Assembly (NCBI RefSeq): GCF_030253575.1
Contig: NC_080562.1
Span: 42,447,852 to 42,511,851 of the forward strand
Reading direction: 5' to 3'
Source: Rhododendron vialii
Taxonomy: Eukaryota; Streptophyta; Magnoliopsida; Ericales; Ericaceae
Length of the DNA: 64,000 bases
Shown: positions 44,774-55,629 of the stretch, piece by piece
How the letters are laid out: each line of letters starts with the position of its first letter
Numbering within the stretch: position 1 is the first letter of the stretch
Notes under the pieces: model-generated
Told to the model about the DNA's origin: nothing
Databases searched by the model: none
The model's input: the letters and a program-made list of their open reading frames with translations, nothing else
Translations under genes and position numbers: made by a program

Positions 44774-45224
44774 TGGAAGAGAAAAAGTTCTTTCCGGATC
44801 AACCGGACAAGGGGGCTGTCTGGACAGCCCCCATGTGGGCCCCCTTCGAGCATTTTTTTGAAAAATCCGAACCGTGCATCTTATAGGGCCCGCAAAATAA
44901 TGTATCTATGTAAAAATCAGCTTGTCCGAACATCGATAGGTATGTCAAAAGTTGAGTTTATACACAAAAATGGACAACCGTGATCTGTCAATTGTTTTTA
45001 AAGTTAAATTGTTCGCGGTCGTCATTTTTCTGTGTAAAAACTCAACTTCTGACATACCTATCGGTGTCCGGACAAGTTGATTTTTCGTGTAGGTAAATTA
45101 TTTTGCGGACACTACAAGATGCATAGTTCGGATTTTTCAAAAAAAAGCGCAAAAGGGGCCCACACGGGGGCTGTCCGGATAGCTCCCTTGTCTGGTTGAT
45201 CCGGATAGAACTTATTCTCATTTT
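44774..45224. mobile_element. 450-bp foldback element
   Basis: Outer ends TTCCGGATCAACCGGACAAG and the inverse of CTTGTCTGGTTGATCCGGAT match. Inner blocks GGGGGCTGTCTGGACAGCCC, CCGAACCGTGCATCTTATAG and ATACCTATCG pair likewise, with the centre near 44985-45010. Non-coding. Confidence 0.88.
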
Positions 45225-45604
45225 GAAAACCAAACAAAGTATTACAATATCATCACCCAATCTAACCTTCAATCCGTTTATCAAACGGGGCCTAAGACCA
45301 CTACGTGGTTTTACAAGCAAAACTCAGATCTGGTGTCGGTTATTCCTATTTATTTGTAACACCTATCGTGAATGGTGTGGAGCCTACATCATGTGAGTAG
45401 TGGCGGACCTATGTTAGGGCGTGCGGTCTTTCGACCCTGGTCCTCCTATCTCCCATTCTTGTTTTTCAATTTTTTTCATTAAAAAAAAAAAAAAAAAAAC
45501 CGTGATAGTTGAAGTAGCCTAAAGAAAAAAAATATAATTATTGACATACTTTCCCTACATTAGGCTAGAATCATTTTAATGTATTGGAAAACAAAAACTT
45601 TATG

Positions 45605-45895
45605 ACCTCCCTATTTCTCTCATTTTTCGATCAAATTTTGATGATCCGAGCCGCTCAATGTGTACAGAACGTGATTTTAAGGATACCCTTCAGAAATCGG
45701 CAAAAAAGATGACCGGGAAGGGCTTCATCCGATCAATTTTTGTTTAAACCATTCGATAAAAAAACAAACAAAAACTGCTCTGATGAAGCCCTTTCCGGTT
45801 ATTTTTTTTGCTAATTTCTCGCGGGTATCCTTAAAATCACGTTCTGAACACATTGAGCGGTTCGGATCATCGAAATTCGATCAGAAAAGGGAGGT
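45605..45895. mobile_element. Foldback MITE related to 19457-19824
   Basis: Inner arms TCGATCAAATTTTGATGATC ... GATCATCGAAATTCGATCAG and the AACGTGATTTTAAGGATACC block match the 19457 element closely. Termini ACCTCCCTATTTCT/inverse differ from it. Same family core with different ends. Confidence 0.82.
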
Positions 45896-46638
45896 ACGCA
45901 TTTTATGAAGTTAAGGTGGTCCTTATAGGATGTGGACTAATGATAAGTTTATGTCTCGACAAAAAATATGTCTACAAAACCGGCCCCCCGGAGTAAAAAT
46001 CCTAGCTCTACCACTACATGTGAGAGGACGTTATAAATAACCGTTGCATTGAAAATGTGTGCATGCAAAAAAATACTGACCACGTGTGCATATGTGCATA
46101 CATCATGCATGCGTAGGCACTTTCTTTGGCCCAAAAAGATTGTCCAGTCCAGGAGACCAAAAAAAGAAATGCATTTTCGTGTAAAAATAATTCAAACTTC
46201 CTAGTATCTTGCAATAATTTTCTTTGATCCTTTTCTTTCAGTAATCAAAGTACTTGGGGTACACCTGAACCTGATTAGTTGTGTTCAGTAGATATAAACT
46301 GCAGTAAAAATGAATAATCACTCTTGCAAGGTAGGAGTACCATTCTCAGCATTGAGATCACTAGCACTTTTTGCTGATCAAAATGTAATTAAGATACAAA
46401 ACTTTATTTTTTTTGGGTAAGTAATTAAGATACAAAAATTATCAATAATATTGGTATGAAACAAATGTTTCTGTACATGCTTCCACTCAAAACCCAGTGG
46501 TAGAAGTAGAACAAGAATTAATTCTAGTGAATCTCCCTCTCATATTCAAGGTGATTCAAATGGCGAATGAGATTGAATCTCTTTCATTCATATGCAAGGT
46601 GAAGAATGAACCAACAAAGTGCCAAAAGCCTCCTCATT

Positions 46639-49600
46639 TCACACAGCATTAGAATCATCTTTCACATTTGTTTCCTCTGTTGTATCCTCAGTGCTTTTGG
46701 GTTTTAAAGCAGATGAATTCTGCTTTGGAGTCTGGTTAGAGGAAGAAGAAGACTCTTGTGACTCTTTCAAGTTCAGCGAAGTGTAAACAGACATCCCTAA
46801 AAGAGCTGTGACAGCACCACAAATGCTCACAAACCCCGGGTCCGAATCGAATAGCACGTAGCCCCCTAGAAGAATGACACAAGTTTTGAATTGCCCCAAC
46901 ACCACATGAGAAGTAGCAGAGGTTGCCCTGCACGAGTACATGCAAAACTCATTAGTAATAATCAGATAAGAAGGAAAACAAACACCTTTTTTCGGGTTTT
47001 ATGACTTTGATCTAATGGTGAGCTGAAAATTTGGAAGTTAATGTAGGAATTAGTGTTGGAAACTTACCCAAGTGCTAAAGCTCCAGACCATTGCAAGAGA
47101 AAACCAAGAAGTGCTGATATTAGAACAGCAGACGAGTTACCGAGATTCCACACAAAGGAAAATCCCCCCGGGGGGTCCAGCCATGGCATTAGAGCTACTA
47201 AGAAAAAGATTGTCACAGGGGTAGTTTTCCACATCAACCTATACTCAGAGAGAGAGAGAAGATGGTTCTTCGTTAATCTTTTTGTAGTTGGTGCTTTTGA
47301 TAACTCAGCAGGTGGCCCAAAGGACCGACTTATTTGAGAAATGCAGAGACGTGAATATATTACTTACGCAAGAGCTGTCCAATTGCCTTGTTGTTGGAGA
47401 TTAGACCAGAGGATTTTGTTTATGGAACTTGGGATTATCCATGCGACTGCAACGCAGGCACCAAAGAGATTGAATTCTAAATCTGTCACCGTTGCCACTG
47501 CCACACCTACAGAGACCACAGCTAGAGCCAGAATCTGCAACAGCATTGTATAAAATTCTCCTTCATTGATAAACACTAGAAGGAAAAGATCTACATGCCA
47601 TAAAAAGCCTTATGAGATCTTATAACACGATAAAATCGTCATTGAACACTCACCTTATTGAACGTAACGGTTTTCCTAAAGAGTACGAACTCTGCGAGAA
47701 CAATGGTTGGAGTCACTGCAATTTTTGCCATTTGGTAGAACCCAACACTGCAAATGAGCTTAATTGTGAGGAAACTGGAGCCAAGACCAGATTGGAACTC
47801 AAAAGATAAAAAAAAACTGAAACAAAAGCTGTCAATTTGATAGTGGAATTCGAACCTGTTATGCTTTAGACTGGTATTGGCAAGGCCAGAGGCAAAGGCC
47901 ATGACAACACCCAAAGAGAAAAGAGAAGAAAAAGGTGTGGTTTTTGAAGGAGGAGAGGCTGGAAGCAATGAGAATGCCTTGAAAATGGCAAGCAGGACCC
48001 AAGCTGAGGAGTAGTGGATCAATGTGAGATAGATTGGGAAGTTAAATCCAACTTTACCCATAACCTGAAAAAACAGAAGTACAAATATATGGAACTGGTT
48101 TTAGATTGATTCACCAAATCTTTAATGGAGATACCTAAAGTCTAATGCATTGACTACAAAAACATGCACAAAATCCAACAGAGATAAGAGAGTAAAAAGC
48201 CTCAAGTCTAGTGCATCAACTACGGAAACATACACGAAACCCAACAGATTCTAATGCATTGACTTCAAAAGCATACAGAAAACCCAACAGCGATAAGAGA
48301 GGAATGCGCAAAGTTTTGAAAGCATGATTACTATGCACGATGCTCTTGTGTTTTACGTGCCTCTTGGCCGCGAAGAATTACTCATGGACACAAATAACTA
48401 CTCTTGGCCGTAACGAATTACTATTGGCCACAAAGTTTTGAAAGCGTGATTACTAGCACGATGCTCTTGTGTTTTACATGTCTCTTGGCCGCGCAAAATC
48501 ACTCTTGGCCGCTTATAATTACTATTGACCGCTATTAATTGCTCTTGGCCGCAACTTTTGTAATGTGTGATTACAAAAGTTGCGGCCAAGAGCAATTAAT
48601 AGCGTCCAAGAGTAATTATGTGCGGCCAAGAGTAATGATTGGCGGCCAAGACATATGTAAAACACAAGAGCAAAGCCTCTAGTCTAATGCATTGACTAAA
48701 GAAATATATTACAAATTCCAACATAGATAACAGAGGAAAAGAAGGATTACAGACTAATTTGTTTGCCATAATAATGCCAACAGCAACAAGAAAATTGAAG
48801 GTCATTGCCACAACAGGACCACAAAGGCGCTGTTGTTGACGCTTAGCGCCTTCTGAAGTTCGAAGCTCACTATACAGAACACCTCGGAGTTCTTCCAATG
48901 CTCTACCTGATATCAATAATTGATCACTTGTGAAAATCCACGCTGAATTAGACATGCAAACAAGAAGAGCTTAATAATCAAATTTGACAAACTTTCCAAT
49001 GAAGAACAAGATGTAGATGATTTGTGTATCTCTATCTTCAAACTGAACTATTCACTATGCATTCTGAAGACATAAAATTCAATGAGCGATCAAATGAGAA
49101 GCAAAGAAACTGAAATAAAAAAACTGATACTGCACAAAATTGGATCATGAATGTGAATCAGAAAGATAGAATCTGACTAAAAAGGTACCAAATTGACCCA
49201 AAGAAAGAAAAGGCACTGATGTTGAGCATTAAAGATGCACAACAAGGCCCTCAAAAAACTGAAAAAAGATGCATAACTACGAACTAACAAACACTTGTTC
49301 ACACCGGCAAGCAACTCAACTAATGGAAACAAACCGAGTACAAGTTTGATATCTTTAGACTTTAACAGCCTAGCCAATATGTAAATATGCTTATAACCAA
49401 CCGATCATGAGCGACTTGATTTGTATATACAGGGAAGGATTATTGAGCCGTGTGTTCGGTTGTTCTAGCTTGGTTTCAAAACTTAACAAGGTTTCGGTTA
49501 TATAATTGTCATCTTGAATGAGCTTTTAATAAGCCAAACACGAGTCGACCTCAAATAGCTTGATTTATTTTTGCAGTGATACAAGCCCATTGAGATGAGC

Positions 49601-49890
49601 AGATATTCGAATTATCAAATGGATATAGACAACACCTACGTTAATAACCCACAGAGCTAGAACTGTTTATAAATATTAAATGTCAGAACTCAGATAATCC
49701 AACTCGAATTCCTGGTATGCCGACGAAATTGCCAAAAACATCTCAATCGGGCAGAGTATAGCAGACCCATGAACAACAATATATCAGGAACACCAAATGC
49801 AGAATTGCCCAAGGCATTCATTTGCATGCATACAAATGTATAAAGCTGGAGATGAATGTACACATGTATATACACAAATAGGTATATGAT

Positions 49891-49942
<52 letters not shown>

Positions 49943-50022
49943 CCTGCGTCGCCTGCATCACTATCTTTTCGTTTGATGAATCTCCTGACATCTTTTCCCC
50001 TCAGAAAACTGAGCAATCCCAT
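46639..50022 (-). CDS. Nucleotide-sugar transporter (At5g55950-type, EamA/TPT fold)
   Basis: Seven exons: 49944-50022, 48755-48906, 47856-48064, 47654-47747, 47368-47534, 47068-47238 and 46639-46927; all GT-AG, phases consistent, 386 residues. The protein starts MGLLSFLRGKDVRRFIKRKD. Membrane segments and conserved patches follow: AMTFNFLVAVGIIMANKL, SVGFYQMAKIAVTPTIVLAE, VGVAVATVTDLEFNLFGA, AWIIPSSINKILWSNLQQ, LLGFLLQWSGALALGATSAT and SHVVLGQFKTCVILLGGYVL. About ten helices, then a hydrophilic Ser/Asn-rich tail. Members are Golgi or ER antiporters for nucleotide sugars; the substrate of this subgroup is unassigned to my knowledge. The start at 50022 is the first real ATG. Intron 1 begins beside a (GA)23 tract (49893-49938) and intron 2 contains a foldback element. 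Confidence 0.93.
48307..48672. mobile_element. Foldback element with internal CTCTTGGCCGC repeats
   Basis: Arms 48464-48563 and 48572-48672 pair around ATGTGTGATTAC. The left arm is preceded by a second, partly matching copy at 48307-48425 (both contain GCACGATGCTCTTGTGTTTT). The motif CTCTTGGCCGC recurs at 10-30 bp steps. Lies in transporter intron 2. Confidence 0.85.
49893..49938. repeat. (GA)23 microsatellite next to a splice donor
   Basis: Uninterrupted AG dinucleotides, 4 bp inside transporter intron 1 from the exon 1 donor (as CT repeats in the transcript). Confidence 0.95.
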
Positions 50023-50348
50023 TTCCACCCTCTAATTCTTTCAAGAAGATATCAATCTAAAATACCCACATTCCATAAGAAATTGCTAGGGATTATTTTC
50101 AGGAAAAGAAAATAATGGTGACATTTGGGAAAGAGAAGGGGGACACGGAAGGAGGGTAGATGTTGGTACAATGTTACAACAGTTTGGTGGGGAAGAGTTC
50201 TGTTACCAATAGAGTTTGAAATGAAATGAATAAAACTAAGCATCGGATGATCATCTTGCAACTCAAGGAATGCTTTCTATCAGTTTAACGCAATCGTGAG
50301 ATGACACGTGGTGCCAGATTTTCCCAGTTTGTTACAAGTCTGAGGCTT

Positions 50349-50583
50349 AAGAAATTTTTGGTGCGGGGCGGATACCACATACACTGTACCCCGTCAGCAA
50401 TTCCAGCCGTTCAAAAGTGGTTTGGACAGTCCGAATTTTAGAGGGAGAGAAAGAGGGGAGAGAGTGGTCGGGGAGGGGAGAGAGAGTGGTCGGATCTGGG
50501 CCGCCCAAAATACCTTTGAACAGCTGGGATGAGTGCTGGGGTACTGCCATGGGGTACATGCTTGGCACCCAAAAATTTCTTCC
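50349..50583. mobile_element. Short MITE
   Basis: Termini AAGAAATTTTTGG and CCAAAAATTTCTT are inverted; GGCGGATACCAC is near the left and CAAGCATGTACCCC (inverse) near the right. Lies in the 5' flank of the transporter. Confidence 0.6.
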
Positions 50584-51176
50584 CTTTGTTTGGTTGTCTG
50601 CTAGATGAATTGTTCTTTTTCTTTTGTACCGAAGAGACCAACACAATTTGCATTTTTTGGCATTCAACTTTGGACACAATTGTGTCCGGAGCTGATTGAT
50701 GCATGTGGACCTATGTGCATCGAACAGGTCCGGATGCAATTGTGTTAGAAATTGTGATCTACAACTGTGTTCGTAGTATTGCTCTTCCTAAAAGTGTAGA
50801 TGAGAAAATGGTCTAAAACAATTTAAAAAAGGAGCGAATCTTTTTAGCTTTTCCCGTCACATATTAAAAAAAAAAAAAACCCAAAGAGAGATCTAAAAAA
50901 GCTTTTAAGCAAAATTTTAAAATAAATAAAAACTAAAAAGCTATGGAGTAACTTTTTTGAGACATGTCAAACGAAGTCTAAGATCATGTTCGGTTTGGAT
51001 TTTGAAAGAGGTTTTTATGAGTAATGAGTGAAGAGAGATAGAAAAAATTTATTGGGAATTATGCGCAGAAATTTTGAGTTCCCCGAATGAACAAGAAGCA
51101 TTCCTTGAATACGACATTGTCCCGTTGAAATGGCAGTGAGGACGATCTTATGAAATATCTATAAACCCTTATTTAG

Positions 51177-51775
51177 GGATAATTTTAAAATAGCACCTGA
51201 CATTTTACACAAATCACGTATAGGTAGTTGACCTTTTAATATTATCAAAAAAACACCTGACCTATTTAAAAACTCATTAATTTTTCACCCGCCGTTAACT
51301 TTCCATCAAAAATAAATGGAAATGCTAAAATAGCCTAAACCTGGCCATTTGGAGGGACACCAATATACATTTTGGAGAAAAAACACATTACTCTACTGAT
51401 TTCTCCCGCCAAAACCCACTTGTAGGGCCATGGAGTTCCAATGGTTTGTTACGAGAGTAATGCTTATAAGACTTTATCTTGATTATTGTAACTGTTTGTA
51501 CTTTAAACTGGTTATTGCACATTTTGGGGATCAAATTTGTGTGCCATTTTTTTCCGCAGAGCTTGAGATGATGTGAGGCAAATGAATGAGAAGTTCGGAG
51601 ATGTTTGGGGATTTTGGGACATCCCCATTCCGTTCGTTTTTGGATGGAAAGTTAACGGCACGTGAAAAATTGATGAGTTTTTAAATAGGTCAGGTGTTTT
51701 TTTGATAATTTTAAAAAGTCGGATGTCTATGCGTAATTTGTGTGAAAGGTCGGGTGCTATTTTGAAATTTTCCCC
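51177..51775. mobile_element. Mutator-like MITE with about 130-bp inverted repeats
   Basis: The left arm (GGATAATTTTAAAATAGCAC, AAAAAAACACCTGACCTATT, CCGCCGTTAACTTTCCATC) is mirrored by the right arm at 51640-51775. Long terminal inverted repeats around a short core and AT-rich flanks with possible ~9-bp duplication (TTATTTA/ATTTATTT) suggest a Mutator-like non-autonomous element. Confidence 0.75.
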
Positions 51776-54000
51776 CGTATTTATTTGAAAATTAAATTAG
51801 GTTTAATTAAAAAAATCTTTAGTCTTTTTCTGCATAGATTTACTTCAAAAGTTTTATATTACCACAATGTGTCAATGTGGCATAACCTTATCTTAGTCAC
51901 ATAATTCTTTCGATAGGGCCGTCTGTTCACTCTCAAGTCAGCGCTTCCGCTCACACGCACATGCATTAGAGCATCTCCAACAAAACTTCAAAACTTCAGA
52001 CTCACATTCTTCAAATTTTCAAAATGAAAAATTGCACCTCACCAACCATGCTTCGATGAATTCCATTCTGCAAAATTAAAAATCATGTTTGATTCTCTAT
52101 ACAGGGAGAACCAAATAAGAAATGAAAAAAAAACCCTTTAAACTAACAAAACTAATAGCAAGTGTCTTTCTTTGGTCACATGTTCGAATCCCACAAGATC
52201 AAACATTTCTAAATTTCAGACCACTAAAGGAATTGTCTGGTCATTAATTTTATGGCCTTGAAATTAGTCGGTGTGCGCTCAAGCTGGCCAAGTATCCGGT
52301 TGTCTAACAATAATGCACGCAGTTGTGGCTGGTTATGATAAATTTTTGTGTATTTTCTTTTTATCCGTATTTTTATGTATGTAGCATTATTGTTCTTATA
52401 TCTAAAGTAACAGTATCTTGAAAATGAAGCACAGTCCAGAGTGACTTAGGGCATCCACATCTGACATCTCCTTCGCTATTCTTCTTCCACAGCTATAGTA
52501 GCAAGCAAATTACTCAAAACTTTGCTGCACCAGTCTCGTGAGCCACCTCACTGCTTTACAGAATTTTAGTTTTGCTACAGTTCCTTGTTATAAAGAATAG
52601 AGGAACTATTGACAAGCTACTTAATATTTTATTATTTTATTTGTGGTCTCCTTACGTTTTTTTTTCTTTCATTAATCTGTTATTGTAATCCTGTAGAACA
52701 AAAATTTGATTATGAGAGCTTTAAAGACAAAAATTAATTATAACTCTTTAGGATAAAATGATCAAAAAAATAAGATCTTCACACTGATTTAAACAAATTG
52801 AAAATTAGAGCACTTAATTTTTTATCCTTATTTTTTATATAAACAATAATTCCTCCGTAGCTGAGGAATTCCGTCACAGCCGGCGAACACGATCCGTCCT
52901 TGGAATTCCGTGTGTTTGTTTGGGTGAGTTTGAATATTTTAATGGAGAAGAGAACGAAAGTAAATAGTCTAATACAGTAGATATTTTAAAAATAAATAGC
53001 TAAAGTAATAAAGTAATTTTTTAAAATGTAAATTAATCTAAAATTTAAAAAGTTTGGTGCGGATGCTCTTAGAGGCCTAACTTACGATGTTTCGTTGGCT
53101 TTATCGGATAAATCAATGAGAAGGGAAAAGAGATTGCGGGAGAGTCGTGCAGTGGCCGTCATCATAGACTTACTCAAGTACTCTCAGGAATAGTATAGGA
53201 ATAATGCTGTTTGGATATTGAGGAGGAGTACTTTTTAAGAGAAGAGTATTAGATGGTGAAGATCTGTTGAGGAAAAGTTTCGAAAAGGACTTGAAACTTT
53301 ATTGAAATAGTCCACATCAATGGACAACCAAATGTTTTCACTTAACAATACAAAACGGGATCAAAGAAAATTGCTTTTTGCACTTATCTCAATAACTTAT
53401 GAAACCAAACAATTAAGGCGTCAACGATGCTATTTTGGAACTTAGAAGTGAGAGAGACATATATATTAGGATAATACTTTGGTGACTATCTTGAACCCAG
53501 GGTAGGTCCCTGCTTTTATAAGAAATCTCAGGGGAGATTAGTGAAATTTGCCCTAGTCTTATTGTTTAACTAGAGCATCTTCAATTCTTATCCATTTTTT
53601 CACCTAAATTTGGATAGAGATTTGGGTTTGAAGCTTGATGGGGGTAAAGTATCTCCAATGCTAAGAGCATCCGCAATGGGAATAATCAAATTCAATAACC
53701 AAAATGTGTCACGTTAGCATTTGATTATCCATTTAGTTCATAATCAAACTTAAAATTTTTTACCTCCACATTGGTTATTTTTGCATCCCTATAAAAAAAA
53801 ACCCCTACAGTGGCACACTTATAATTGATGAAAGTGAAAAAAAGGGTTTGAAAAAAAATAGATATGGATTTGAATCTGCCCAAATTTGAATGTGGAAATA
53901 GGTCGAACTCAAAATAGATAAGCAAATAAATATGACATTGGAGATGAATTTTTAGATTTTTTACTCAAATTTTAAATATGAGTAATAAAATAAATAAGAA
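51776..54000. other. Intergenic MITE-rich DNA
   Basis: Contains TTAGAGCATCTCCAACAAAA at 51965, GGATGCTCTTAGAGG at 53063 (a likely end pair of one large or nested element), AGAGCATCTTCAATTC at 53573 and AAGAGCATCCGCAATGGGAA at 53664. No gene seen. Confidence 0.5.
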
Positions 54001-54562
54001 TTGGAGATAGTCTTGCAGGAAGTGAGGATGATATTGTGCAGCGGTGTGCACAGCTTCGTGTTGCACACTTTTAAACCATCGAATTATGTATTCGACGGTT
54101 TAAATTTTATTTCAATAACCAACAATCAAGAGCTGTTGTATAACACCAACCCGAAGTTTCCCTCGCAGGCCGGTTGCATAAAACCTGCCCCAGCGAAGTG
54201 AATTGCACAACCATGAGAATTAACCTTTTCTAGATCCTCACTACGAGAATAAACTAACATTCTATTTCGACCCACCTGTTAGCAACCGTCCAAATTGTGG
54301 GTCCCAATACGAGGAAACAGCTTCTTGAGTTCTGACCGGCACGTGGTCGCTGCCGGCATGAAAAAAAGCGCAACGTAGTATTTCCTTGTTTACCGGGGGA
54401 GCTTTTGATTTGAAACAACGCACCCCATTTCCCTCTCCACATCCTTGAGGAAACAACAAATTAGTTAATGAACCTCCTAGGCAAAATCTATTCATACATT
54501 CCACCCTTCATCTTCCAGCACTGCCATTCATTCTCCTTTTTGGTTTTTTCGTGCTACCAACC

Positions 54563-54655
54563 CCTCAAACGAGTCGCACATACACGACGCTGAGGGCATC
54601 CCCCAAGAGCGGGGGATTTTCTGACCCTTCTTATTAGCTGTCTTGTATTTTTAGT
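54563..54655 (-). pseudogene. rps12: Plastid rps12 first-exon fragment in nuclear DNA (NUPT)
   Basis: Minus-strand translation [20 protein letters not shown] then RR matches exon 1 of plastid ribosomal protein S12. An apparent deletion of about 18 bases follows. The sequence GTATGTGCGACTCGTT continues past the exon end into the plastid trans-spliced intron start, which points to DNA transfer rather than a processed RNA. Not a gene here. Confidence 0.75.
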
Positions 54656-55629
54656 AAGTGTAAGTCCAACAAACAGGCCTAATTGAACAAAGAAAAGTAA
54701 GCATGTCAAGAAGACAAGCTCCAAGCACAACATCGCTCTGAAACCAGTTGTCACGGGCTTCGCATCTTTGCTTGTTGAGTTTGCCACTCCTTTTTCTTAT
54801 TTCTTTACTGTCATTTTTTCCTACAATTGCTTACATTTTTCTTTCTCAGTTCCTTCGCCGCGCACACGATCTCCCCATTCCTCTTACATTTCATCCTTCG
54901 AACCCTTAATTATTCACGTAAAATTGCATCCTTTTTTCCCCACCACAATTCATGAATGTCACACTCCTTATCCGTGAGTGGTTAGGAAATCAAGAATAAA
55001 ATGCAATTTCTTAGAAAAATGAAGATAAGAAAAGACTGGAAAGGAGGGTAGAACCGTAGAACTGAGGTGGTAGCACTGGTAGGCATGGCATGTAGCATGA
55101 AGAGAACCCGAAAGGTTGAAATTTGGGAAGTTCCAAATATTTGACACCTGTGAAGAGTAAAATAGAAAGAGAAGGTGTGTAAAATGTAAATAAAGGCGTT
55201 GTAGAAGAAAGTGAGGTGTAAAAAGAGGGTGGAAAGTGTAAAAAAAATTTGTTCATAGAGAGAACTGTTTTTGCAACTTGACTTGAGATATGGAGGCCAT
55301 CTCGCTCTCGCACATGTTCCCCAGCGCCGCAAATTCAATCATTCAGGTCAAAACTTGACGAGACCCACGTGACTCCTCATTCCTGAACAACGAAACCCTT
55401 TAAGGTTGTCCTTTTCTGAGCAAAAATCCAATGATCCATCCCAACCTTCTCTGAGCTACTCCCCTGTTTCAGATCTCTCTCTCTCTCTCTCTCTCCAATT
55501 CGGATTTGGCGCCATACAGACCCCTTTAGATTCTTTTTTTTTTTTTTGATTCAAGTCAAGGTTTTTTTGAATCAGCACTTTTGGATTCTGCTCCTGCCTT
55601 CTTGGGCAATTTGAGCTCTCTCTCTCTGA
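54656..55629. other. Upstream region of TMEM245-like gene
   Basis: A (CT)n tract at 55471-55495 lies in the likely leader. A short plus-strand frame at 55291-55349 (MEAISLSHMFPSAANSIIQ then stop) has a donor-like CAGGTCAAA but no recognised product. Confidence 0.4.

Noticed and set aside
55291-55349. Short plus-strand frame MEAISLSHMFPSAANSIIQ with a donor-like site
   Set aside because: No matching downstream exon or family could be found; too short to call.
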